Under the pieces are notes generated by a model. The model was given only the letters and a program-made list of their open reading frames with translations, ran no database searches and was not told the DNA's origin. DNA of 64,000 bases, taken from NCBI RefSeq assembly GCF_964656455.1, contig NC_135715.1:161416437-161480436 (forward strand), written 5' to 3'. Numbering within the stretch: the stretch's first letter is position 1; every line of letters begins with the position of its first letter. Shown here piece after piece: positions 54,366-63,566 of the stretch. A program made the position numbers and the translations under genes. Origin of the DNA: Halichoerus grypus (taxonomy: Eukaryota; Chordata; Mammalia; Carnivora; Phocidae).

Positions 54366-54700
54366 TATATTAGCTAAGGCTGCTGTAACAAAATACCACA
54401 GACTGAGTGACTTAAACAAGAGAAACTTTGGGGTGCCTGGGTGGTTCAGTCGTTTGGGCATCCGACTCTTGGTTTCAGCTCAGGTCATGATCTCAGGATC
54501 CTGGGATCGAGCCCCATGTCAAGCCCCGTGCCAGGCTCCACACTCAGTGGGGAGTCTGCTTGAGGATTCTTTCTCTCCCTCTCCTTCTGCCCCTCCCCTT
54601 GCTTGACTTCTCTTTCTCTCATAAATAAATAAATAAATAAACAAACAAATAAATAAATCTTTTTAAAAAGTCCTTAAACAATAGAAACTTTTTTCTCAGA
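54366..54700 (-). mobile_element. MLT1-type LTR fragment, split by a SINE
   Basis: 'tagctaaggctgctgtaaca' and 'aaataccacagactgagtga' are the complement of an MLT1 3' end. It ends soon after the SINE. Confidence 0.75.
54430..54672 (+). mobile_element. Can-SINE, older form
   Basis: TSD CTTAAACAAGAGAAACTTT (54411-54429) versus CTTAAACAATAGAAACTTT (54673-54691). It has a partial internal duplication around 'gccccatgtcaagccccgtg' and a long AATA/ACAA tail. Confidence 0.95.
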
Positions 54701-54832
54701 GATCTTTTCTTCATTTTGAGTTAGTTTTTGTATATGGTGTAAGGAAAGGAAGGGTCCAACTTTTTTCTGTGCATTTGAGTATCCAGTTTTCCTATCACCA
54801 TTTGTTGAAGAGACTGTTCTTTTTTTCTTAAT

Positions 54833-55009
54833 TTTTAAAAATATTTTGTATTTGAGAGCGAGAGAGCACGAGTGGGGAAGGGGAGGGGCAGAGGGAGAGG
54901 GAGAAGCAGACTCCCCCCTGAGCAGGAAGCCTGACACAGGGCTCCATCCCAGGACCTGGAGATCATGACCTGAGCCCAGGGCTTAACTAACTGAGCCACC
55001 CAAGTACCC
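54833..55009 (-). mobile_element. Can-SINE, first of pair inside L1
   Basis: The head CACCCAAGTACCCC runs straight into another SINE. It has lost the usual word before 'gcttaactaactgag'. Confidence 0.9.
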
Positions 55010-55146
55010 CAAGAGAGAGAATCTTAAGCAGGCTCTATGCTCAGCACAGAGCCTGACATGGGGCTCGATCTCAATGACCCTGAGATCATGACCTGAGCCA
55101 AAATCAAGAGTCGGATGCTTAACTGACTGAACCACCTAGGTGCCCC
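55010..55146 (-). mobile_element. Can-SINE, truncated partner
   Basis: Starts within the GA-rich body ('agagagagaatcttaagcag') and ends CTAGGTGCCCC. Its tail may be the A/T-rich text left of 54833, which would make the first copy an insertion into it. Confidence 0.88.
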
Positions 55147-55274
55147 TGTAGCTTTGTAATGGTTTGTAATCAGGAAGTTTGAGGCTTCCAGCTTTGTTCT
55201 TCTTTCTCAGGATTGTTTTGGCTTTTCAGGGCCCTTTGAGATTCCATACGAGTACTTTTTTTTAATCCAAAAAT

Positions 55275-55650
55275 TAATTGTATGGCCATATCACATTTTA
55301 TTAATGCATTCATTAGTTGATAAAAATTTGAGTGGTTTCCAAGTTTTTCTTTCTCTTATAACTAATGCTGCTATGAACATTAGCGTACAAGTTTTTATGT
55401 GGATATATGTTCTCAATTCTCTTGGCTACATATCTAGGAGAGTAATTATTGGGTCATGTGGTAATTCTATGTTTAACCTTTTGAGGATCTGCCAGACTGT
55501 TTCTCAGAGTGGTTGTACCATTTTATATTCCCACCAGCACTATATGAGGGTTCCAGTTTCTCTACATCCTTGCCAACATTTTTATTGCTTATAGCAATCC
55601 TAGTGGGTGCTATTGTAATTTCCTGGATATATCACATAAAAAGGTTTTTC
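55275..55650 (-). mobile_element. L1 ORF2 C-terminal fragment
   Basis: 'actaatgctgctatgaacat', 'gtggtaattctatgtttaac', 'tgaggatctgccagactgtt' and 'acatccttgccaacattttt' match the complement of the L1 ORF2 end. Confidence 0.8.
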
Positions 55651-55674
55651 AGGATTGGTACAAGAAAGAACATG

Positions 55675-55820
55675 CGGGGTGCCTGGGTGGCTCATTCGGT
55701 TGAGTGGCTGCCTTCAGCTCAGGTCATGATCTCAGGGTCCTGCTTCTCCCTCTCCCCGTCTGCCGCTCCCCCTGCTTGTGCTCTCTCTGTGTCAAATAAA
55801 TAAATACTTTAAAAAAGAAT
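55675..55820 (+). mobile_element. Can-SINE with internal deletion, shared 5' flank
   Basis: Head GGGGTGCCTGGGTGG. The middle from 'ctcagggtcctg' jumps to 'cttctccctctccccgtctg', losing about 60 bp. TSD AGAAAGAACATG at 55663-55674 and 55821-55832. The 24 bases before the head (55652-55675) recur next to the SINE at 63354-63542. Confidence 0.93.
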
Positions 55821-55924
55821 AGAAAGAACATGGCTTTTTGTTTACTTATATTTCCAAACAGGATATTTGTATTGGTACATCTCTGCCCACTATCTGAGAA
55901 GATATATTGCATTGTAATACTCTT

Positions 55925-56162
55925 AGAGCCGGGTTTTTCTTCCTTGGTACTGTTGACATCTTGTGCTGGATAATTCTGTGTGTGTGTGTGTGTGTGCGTG
56001 GGGGAAGCATATGTGCATTGTAAAATTTTTAGCAGCATTCCTGGCCTCTACCCACAGATGCCAATGTCACCACCACCTGCAGTGACAACTAAAATTGTCT
56101 CCAATCATTGCCAAATGTCTTCTGGAGGGTAAAATTGCCCCTGGTTGAGGACTTTACTGCCT
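55925..56162 (-). mobile_element. MER5A-like hAT remnant
   Basis: 'gctggataattctgtg', 'agcagcattcctggcctcta', 'acaactaaaattgtctccaa' and 'gcccctggttgaggac' are the MER5A complement. It includes a (TG)10 run. Confidence 0.87.
55977..55996. repeat. (TG)10 microsatellite
   Basis: Uninterrupted TG run inside the MER5A-like element. Confidence 0.95.
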
Positions 56163-56529
56163 TGGAGAAAGAAATACAATCTTATCCTTTTTTGTCAGTC
56201 TAGATTTTGCTATTTTTGTCATTCACAGGAATGCTTAACTTTGCTCAGCAAAATTTTAACAAAATTTTAATCTTTCAAGTAGGAAAACTGAGTTACTGCT
56301 TTAAAATCTTGCTAAATAAATCCCAGGGGGTTTTTTCCTCACGGAATTTGAACTTGGATTCATAGAATAAAGTTTTTTTTGTTGTTTTATTTTAATTTTC
56401 TTAGAAAGTTTACTTTTGAAATAAAGTGTTTTGGGTGCCTATGCTTTTGAAGAAATTTTTAGAATTATATAACTCAAGATGTTGAGTTAGATGGGACCTT
56501 AAAGAAAGTTCAACATACTTTTTTTTTTT
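56163..56529. other. Unannotated DNA
   Basis: No feature recognised. Confidence 0.5.
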
Positions 56530-56625
56530 ATTTTTAGATTGAAACCTAGAAAAATTATGTAATTCGTTTCAAGTAACCTTGTAATCTGATTGGTGACAGA
56601 AATAGGACCAAAACACAGAGGGGAG
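56530..56625 (-). mobile_element. MIR fragment
   Basis: 'gattgaaacctagaaaaatt' and 'gattggtgacagaaatagga' fit the MIR complement. Confidence 0.5.
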
Positions 56626-56627
56626 GT

Positions 56628-56797
56628 GGGTTGAGGGCGGGGCATGGTTTAAATAGGTAATGGGAATTAAAGGAGTGCACTTGTGATGAGCACTGAGTGT
56701 TGTATGGAAGTGTTGTATCACTATATTGTACACCTGAAACTAATATTACATTGTTATGTTAACTAATGAATTTAAATAATAACCTTAAAAAAAAGAG
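56628..56797 (+). mobile_element. Carnivore L1 3' end
   Basis: 'tgatgagcactgagtgttgt', 'tgtacacctgaaactaatat' and 'gttatgttaactaatgaatt', with an A-rich end. This is the sense strand of the 3' UTR seen in reverse at 46.05, 50.9 and 60.2 kb. Confidence 0.82.
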
Positions 56798-56929
56798 ACC
56801 TATGGTATTTTCTTTTGGGTGGGGGGGAAAGTTTTGTTTGCTTTTTGTTTTTTTTTTTTTAAGTGGTGAACGTAGGTTTATTTAACATGTGGGGATGGAA
56901 AGATTAGTTGCTTTTGGGTAAAAGTTAAC

Positions 56930-57530
56930 TTATAGTCTCATTCCGTATCACACAAATAAGTGGCAGATGGATTATAGTGATAAACAGTAAAAAGAATAGT
57001 TTAAAAAACAACCAATGAGAAAATAGAGTAAAATAGAAGTCAACATTTTAGGGCAGTGAAAATATTCTGTATGATACTGAAATGATAGAGATATATATCT
57101 CTTGAAACCCACAGAATGTACAACACCAAGAATGAACTGTAAACTTTGGGTGATTATGATAGTCAATGAAGTTTCATAACAAATGTGCCTCTCGGGGCAC
57201 CTGGGTGGCTCAGTCGGTTAAGCATCCGACTTTTCATTTCAGCTCTGGTCATGATCTCAGGGTCGTGAGATCGAGCCCTGTGTTGGGCTCCACTCTGGGT
57301 GTGGAGCCTACTTAAGATTCTCTCTCTCCCTCTGCCCCTCATCCCACTTGCGCTCTAAATAAACAAAGGAACAAACGTTCTCTCCACTGGAGGATACTGA
57401 TGCTGAGGGAGGCTATGCATGTGTGAAGGCTGATGTATGCAGGAAATACCTGTACCTTCTCAATTTTGCTGTCAGCCTAAAACTGCTCTAAAAAACAAAT
57501 AGTCTTAAAAAAAAAAAAAAAAGGAAGAAC
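56930..57530 (+). mobile_element. Old L1 3' UTR, split by a SINE
   Basis: 'gggcagtgaaaatattctgt', 'ccacagaatgtacaacacca', 'aactttgggtgattatgata', then 'gaggctatgcatgtgtgaag', 'tgctgtcagcctaaaactgc', ending in A17. Clear L1M 3' end. Confidence 0.86.
57195..57370 (+). mobile_element. Can-SINE inside L1, older form
   Basis: The flanks AACAAATGTGCCTCTC (57179-57194) and AACAAACGTTCTCTCC (57371-57386) are a worn TSD. Confidence 0.92.
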
Positions 57531-58099
57531 TAATCAAAAAAAAAAAAAAGTAGAAGTGAACACTTACCAAATCTCTAGAAGGAAGAGGCCTTTATTTAGT
57601 GTGATGGGAAAATAAACTAAGAGAAGATCCTGATAGATTAATAATATAAAAGTTGGGCCTTTTGCTTTTTAACAAAACAAAATTTGTCTTCCATTATATC
57701 CTTAGAAAGACGTGTTCTTTTGATTCCCAGTTCAGCGCTTTCTAAAATGCATCGTGTTTTACTGAAGTAATAAGTTCTCCCCACTCAATTTAATTTGCCC
57801 TATTCTTTCTGGAATCAATTATATTATAAAAGACATAGTTGTGTATATAAATAAGTAGTTTGGTATGAATTTACATAAGAATGAACAGCTGGGTAAAGTG
57901 AAAGCCTAGCACTTTCTTTTAAGAATTTATATTCTTAGATATTTGGGAGCTGATACATATACTTGTACATCCATTTGAATATGCATATTATTGTAATGTC
58001 ATTTGACCAAATAGTATGTGTATTTTACCTAGGACTTTGGAAATGTTTTTAGTTTGTTTTGGTGGGTAGTGGATAGTAGGTTCTGGCTGGATTGTCAGC
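57531..58099. other. Unannotated DNA
   Basis: No feature recognised. Confidence 0.5.
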
Positions 58100-58195
58100 T
58101 TGGTGTTTTGTTTTTGTTTTTTCTGTGCAGCATTGTTGAAGTTTAATTTACATAAAATAGCATTCCCCCTTTTAAGTATTCAGCTTGTTAATTTT

Positions 58196-58381
58196 CTTTT
58201 TTTTTAAGATTTTATTTATTTGAGTGAGAGAGAGAGCAAGCAGGAGCAAGGGAGGTGAGGGAAGGGGCAGAGGGAGAGGGAGAAGCAGACTTCCCCTGAT
58301 GTGGAACTCTATCCCAGGACCCCAGGATCATGACCTAAACCAAAGGCAGATGCTTAACCAACTGAGCCACCCAGTCATCCC
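58196..58381 (-). mobile_element. Can-SINE inside old L1
   Basis: TSD TCAGCTTGTTAATTTT (58180-58195) versus TCAGCTTGTTAAGTTTT (58382-58398). About 20 bp of the middle is missing near 'ttcccctgatgtgg'. Confidence 0.94.
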
Positions 58382-58679
58382 TCAGCTTGTTAAGTTTTGG
58401 CAAATGAATATGGTTGTGTAACCACCACCACAATCATCAAGAACATTTTCATCCTTAGAATTTTTGCTCTTGCCTGTTTACCATTGCTTCGTGCTTTCAC
58501 GAAACCCTTGCTGTAGACTACCATTGGTGTCTGTCTCTGTAATTTTCTCTCTCTAATTTTATCTTTAGAATTTCGTATATGTAAAATTGATTTATTAATT
58601 AGTGTAATAAATTAATATCGAACTAAATGTTCACTTAGAAGTATGTCTTACGCTTTTTCATCTTTAAAAACAAAAAATA

Positions 58680-58896
58680 GGGGCAGCTGGGTGACTCATT
58701 GGTTGAGTGTCCGACTCTTGATTTTAGCTCAGGTTATGATCTCAGGGTGGTGAGATCGAGCCATTCGTCTGGCTCTATGTTGGGCATGGAGCCTGCTTAG
58801 GATTCTCTCTCCCTCTCCCTCTGTCCATCTCCTTCTCTCTCTTTCTCTAAAAATAAATAAATAAATAATTGAATGAATGAATAAATAAATAACTTT
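58680..58896 (+). mobile_element. Can-SINE, older form
   Basis: Head GGGGCAGCTGGGTGACTC, body 'gcctgcttaggattctctct', tail of AATA and GAAT units. Confidence 0.92.
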
Positions 58897-59330
58897 CAGT
58901 TTCATAATAAATTAGGCATTTTTGTATTTGTCTATGTGTATTTGTGTATTTGTATTTTGTATTTGTATATATGGAGTTATATAGTGTATAGTCTTTTGTG
59001 TCTGACTTATTTCATTAGCATATGATTTTTAAATTCACTAATGTTGTTACATGTATCTGGAATTCATTCCTTTCTATTGCTGAATAGTATTCTTTAGGCT
59101 ATTGTGAATAATACTGCTATGAATGAATATCTTCTATACTAGTCTTTGTGAGAACATATGTTTTCATTTCATGGAGTACTTAGAAGGGAAATTGCTAAGT
59201 AGCATGATAAGTATATGTTTACTTTTATAAGAAACTGTCCAACTTTTCCAAAGTGGCTGTACTGTTTAGCATTTTCAACAGCAATGTATGAGAGTTCTGA
59301 TTGCTTCACATACTTGCCTGCGTTGCTTTT

Positions 59331-59695
59331 TTGGTTTGTTTATATATATATATAGTTATATCATGGTTTTTAAAGACCTTAGTAAATGTGTTCTGTATGT
59401 GAGACTCTTGGGTAGAAATATTTTTGTGGAGGTTGCCAGAGTTTTTTCTTAGAGCACTAGATATGTGATCAACTTTGGATGAAACAGTCCACTCTTTTCT
59501 TCACCCTTTCTTTAACTCTAGAATTAACTCTAGATTTAGACGTATATCTTAACCTTCTTAATGTCTAAAAAACTGAACTAAATAACTTTATTAATGAATT
59601 AGACTTTTGTTTAAAAAATAGTAAATATGTGACATCCTTGCTACATTACGTCAACATATACTTCAGGATAGTGCCTCAGTCCTTATATTTTGACT
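59331..59695. other. Unannotated DNA
   Basis: A short (AT) run at 59341-59353. Nothing else recognised. Confidence 0.45.
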
Positions 59696-59821
59696 TATTT
59701 ATTTTTTAAAGTTTTTATTTATTTATTTATTTTTCATAATCTGTATGCCCAACATGGGGCTCGAACTCACAACCCTGAGATTAAGTCACATGCTCTTTCA
59801 AGTGAGGCAGCCAGGAGCCCC
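59696..59821 (-). mobile_element. Short-class Can-SINE
   Basis: 'catggggctcgaactcacaa' and 'gaggcagccaggagcccc'. The site word CTCAGTCCT (59676) recurs as CTCGGTCCT (59821). Confidence 0.92.
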
Positions 59822-59829
59822 TCGGTCCT

Positions 59830-60095
59830 GTTTTTTTGTTTTTTGTTTTTGTTTTTTAAAGACTTTATTTATTTATTTATGTATGTATGTATGTATGTAT
59901 GTATTTTAGAGAGAGAGCGTGCGTGAGCATGTGAGCAGGGGAGGGGGCAGAGCTAGAGGCAGAGAATTCTAAGCAGATTCTGTGATAAGCACGGAGCCCA
60001 ACTTGGGACCAGATCCCAGGACCCATGAGATCATGACCTGAGCTGATATCACAAGTCCACTGCTTAACCGACTAAGCCACCCAGGCGCCCCCCCC
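59830..60095 (-). mobile_element. Can-SINE with (TATG) tail, same site
   Basis: Older form, ending CAGGCGCCCC and a C/G-rich run. A third site word CCCGGTCCTTTT follows at about 60103. Confidence 0.92.
59878..59905. repeat. (TATG)7 microsatellite in SINE tail
   Basis: Seven TATG units, grown from the ATTT tail of the SINE. Confidence 0.95.
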
Positions 60096-60592
60096 GCCCC
60101 GTCCCGGTCCTTTTATTATAGATATCCTTCAAGATATACAAATACAAAATTATATAAAAAACTTATTTTTTAATTTCTCCAAGAAGGACTTTGGTTTCTT
60201 TTTTCCTTTTTTTAAAAATTTTTTTAATTAACATATAATGTATTACTTGTTTTAGGGGTACAGGTCTGTGATTCATCAGTCTTTCACAATTCACAGTGCT
60301 CACTATAGCACATACCCTCCCCAATGTCCATCACCTAGCTACCGCATCCTCCCACCCTCCTCTACTCCATAACCTCAGTTTGTTTCCTGGGATTAAGAGT
60401 TTCTTATGGTTTGTCTCCCTCTCTGGTTTCATCTTGTTTCATTTTTCCCTCCCTTCCCCCATGATCCTCTGTCTTGTTTCTTAAATTCCTCATATCAGTG
60501 AGATCATATGATACTTGTCTTTTTCTGATTGACTTATTTCACTTAGCATAATACCCTCTAGTTCTATCCACGTCATTGCAAATGGCAAGATT

Positions 60593-63353
60593 TCATTTTT
60601 TGATGGCTGCATAATATTCCACTGTATATATATACCACATCTTCTTTATCCATTCATCTGTTGATGGACTTCTAGGCTCTTTCCGTAGTTTGGCTATTGT
60701 GGACATTGCTGCTATAAACATTGGGTGCACATGCCCCTTAGGATCACTACATTTGTATCTTTGGGGTAAATACCCAGTAGTGCAGTTGTTGGGTTGTACG
60801 GTAGCTCTATTTTCAACTTTTTGAGGAACCTCCATACTGTTTTCCAGAGTGGCTGCACCAGCTTGCATTCCCACCAACAGTGTAGGAGGGTTCCCCTTTC
60901 TCCGCATCTTCGCCAACATCTGTCGTTTCCTGACTTGTTAATTTTAGCCCTTCTGACTGGTGTGAGGTGGTATCTCATTGAGGTTTTGATTTGGATTTCC
61001 CTGATGCCGAGTGATGTTGAGCACTTTTTCCATGTGTCTGTTGGCCATTTGGATGTCTTCTTTGCAGAAATGTCTGTTGGAGTCTTCTGCCCATTTCTTG
61101 ATTGGATTATTTGTTCTTTGGGTTTTGAGTTTGATAAATTCTTTTTTTTGTTTTAAGATTTTATTCATTTGACAGAGAGAGACACAGCGAGAGAGGGAAC
61201 ACAAGCAGGGGGAGTGGGAGAGGGAGAAGCAGGCCTCCCACCGAGCAGGGAGCCCAATGCGGGGCTCGATCCCAGGTCTCTGGGATCATGACCTGAGCCG
61301 AAGGCAGACGCTCAATGACTGAGCCACCCAGGTGCCCCGAGTTTGATAAGTTCTTTATAGATTTTGGATACTAGCCCTTTATCTGATATGTTATTTGCAA
61401 ATATCTTCTCCCATTCTGTTGGTTGTCTTTTGGTTTTGTTGACTGTTTCCTTTGCTGTGCAAAAGCTTTTTATCTTGATGAAGTCCCAGTAGTTCATTTT
61501 TGCTCTTGCTTCCCTTGCCTTTGGCGATCATTCTAGGCAGAAGTTGCTGCGGCTGAGGTCGAAGAGGTTGCTGCCTGTGTTCTCTTCCGGGATTTTGATG
61601 GATTCCTATCTCACATTTAGGTCTTTCAACCATTTTGAATCTATTTTTGTGTGTGGTGTAAGGAAATGGTCCAGTTTCATTCTTCTGCATGTGGCTGTCC
61701 AATTTTCCCAACACCATTTGTTGAAGAGACTGTCTTTTTTCCATTGGACATTCTTTTCCTGCTTTGTCGAAGGTTAGTTGACCATAGAGTTGAGGGTCCA
61801 TTTCTGGGCTTTCTGTTCTGTTCCATTGATCTATGTGTCTGTTTTTGTGCCAGTACCATACTGTCTTGATGACGACAGCTTTGTAATAGAGCTTGACTTC
61901 CGGAATTGTGATGCCACCAGCTTTGGTTTTCTTTTTCAACATTCCTCTGGCTCTTTGGGGTCTTTTCTGATTCCATACAAATTTTAGGATTATTTGTTCC
62001 GTTTCTTTGAAAAATGTTGATGGTATTTTGATAGGGATTGCATTAAATGTGTAGATTGCTCTATGTAGCATAGACCTTTTCACAGTATTTGTTCTTCCAA
62101 TCCATGAGCATGGAAAGTTTTTCCATTTCTTTGTGTCTTCCTCAATTTCTTTCATGAGTATTCTATAGTTTTCTGAGTTCAGATTCTTTGCCTCTTTGGT
62201 TGTATTTATTCCTAGGTATCTTACGATTTTGGGGCAATTGTAAATAGGATCGACTTCTTAATTTCTCTTTCTTCTGTCTCGTTGGTGTATAGAAATGGAA
62301 CAGATTTCTGTGCATTGATTTTATATCCTGCCACTTTACTGAATTCCTGTATGAGTTCTAGGAGTTTTGGGGAGGAATCTTTTGGGTTTCCACATAAAGT
62401 ATCATATCATCTGCAAAAAGTGAGAGTTTGACTTCTTCTTTGCCCATTTGGATGCCTTTTACTTCTTTTTGTTGTGTGATTGCTGAGGCTAGGACTTCTA
62501 GTACTATGTTGAATAGCAGTGGTGATATGGACATCCCTCCTGTGTTCCTGACCTTAGGGGAAAAGCTCTCGGTGTTTCCCCATTGAGAATGATATTCCCT
62601 GTGGGTTTTTCATAGATGGCTTTTATGATATTGAGGTATGTACCCTCTATCCCTACACTGGGAAGAGTTTTAAGCAAGAAAGGATGCTGTACTTTGTCAG
62701 ATGCTTTTTCTGCATCTATTGAGAGGATCATATGGTTCTTATCCTTTCTTTTATTAATGTATTGTATCACATTGATTGATTTGCGGATATTGAACCAAAC
62801 TTGCAGCCCAGGAATAATTCCCACTTGGCTGTGGTGAGTAATCCTTTTAATGTACTGTTGGATCCTATTGGCTAGTATTTTGGTGAGAATTTTTGCATCC
62901 ATGTTCATCAGGGATATTGGTCCGTAATTCTCCTTTTTGATGGGGTCTTTGTCTGGTTTTGGGATCAAGGTAATACTGGCCTCATAAAATTAGTTTGGAA
63001 GTTTTTCTTCCATTTCTATTTTTTGGAACAGTTTCAGAAGAATAGATATTAATTCTTCTTTAAATGTTTGGTAGAATTCCCCTGGGAAGCCATCTGGCCC
63101 TGGGCTCTTATTTGTTGGGAGATGTTTTATTACTGCTTCAGTTTCCTTGCTGGTTATGGGTCTGTTCAGGTTTTCTATTTCTTCCTGGCTCAGTTTTGGT
63201 AGTTTACATGTCTCTAGGAATGCATCCATTTCTTCCAGATTATCTAATTTGCTGGCATATAATTGCTTATAATATGTTCTTATAATTGTATTTCTTTGGT
63301 GTTGGTTGTGATCTCTCCTCTTTCATTCATGATTTTATTTATTTGGGTCCTTT
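60593..63353 (-). pseudogene. L1 ORF2 reverse transcriptase, broken
   Basis: Visible pieces in order from the N-terminal side: [20 protein letters not shown] (63290-63350), a 79-residue frame with [15 protein letters not shown] and [14 protein letters not shown] (62990-63229), a 154-residue frame with the first RT aspartate region [13 protein letters not shown] (62504-62968), the FADD catalytic box LFADDM (about 62401-62425), a 254-residue frame with [16 protein letters not shown] (61391-62155), and the C-terminal end DEWIKKMWYIYTVEYY (60593-60919). Normal ORF2 is about 1,275 residues. Here about the first third is missing, and several stops and frameshifts and a SINE separate the rest. Non-functional. 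Confidence 0.93.
61145..61338 (-). mobile_element. Can-SINE inside L1 ORF2, GTGTTCCC subtype
   Basis: 18-bp TSD GAGTTTGATAAATTCTTT (61127-61144) versus GAGTTTGATAAGTTCTTT (61339-61356). It proves the L1 is older than this SINE. Confidence 0.97.
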
Positions 63354-63542
63354 CTTTTTTCTATTATTTATTTATTTATTTGAGAGACAGTGAGAGAGGG
63401 AACACAAGCAGGGGGAGTGGGAGAGGGAGAAGCAGACTTCCCGCTGAGCAGAGAGCCTGATGTGGGGCTCAGTCCCAGGACCCTGAGATCATGACCTGAG
63501 CTGAAGGCAGCCGCTCAACCGACTGAGCCACCCAGGCACCCC
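63354..63542 (-). mobile_element. Can-SINE at the L1 deletion junction
   Basis: Tail complement at 63365-63380, head GGGGTGCCTGGG on the minus strand ending at 63542. Next to the head, 63543-63566 repeats the flank of the SINE at 55675. There is no full TSD: the left side has AAGAAAGGAC and the right side AAGAAAGAAC (minus strand), similar for 10 bp only. Confidence 0.93.
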
Positions 63543-63566
63543 GCATGTTCTTTCTTGTACCAATCC

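Larger units (their letters stand above)
54701..55270 (-). mobile_element. L1 ORF2 middle fragment, split by SINEs
   Basis: 'gtgtaaggaaaggaagggtc' and 'accatttgttgaagagactg', then after the SINEs 'gtttgaggcttccagctttg'. Part of the L1 between the halves is missing. Confidence 0.8.
58100..59330 (-). mobile_element. Old L1 3' UTR and ORF2 end, split by SINEs
   Basis: 'gaagtttaatttacataaaa', 'accaccaccacaatcatcaa', 'gacttatttcattagcatat', 'aactgtccaacttttccaaa' and 'caatgtatgagagttctgat' follow the complement of an L1M 3' end, in order. Confidence 0.8.

Noticed and set aside
54232..54606. 124-codon plus-strand frame
   Set aside because: Joins L1 ORF2 C-terminal text, an MLT1 scrap and a SINE; no gene.
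60794..61156. 120-codon plus-strand frame with membrane-like composition
   Set aside because: Antisense of L1 ORF2; not a coding strand.
61391..62155. 254-codon minus-strand open frame, the longest in the window
   Set aside because: It is a piece of L1 ORF2 (C-terminal to the RT box), not a host gene.
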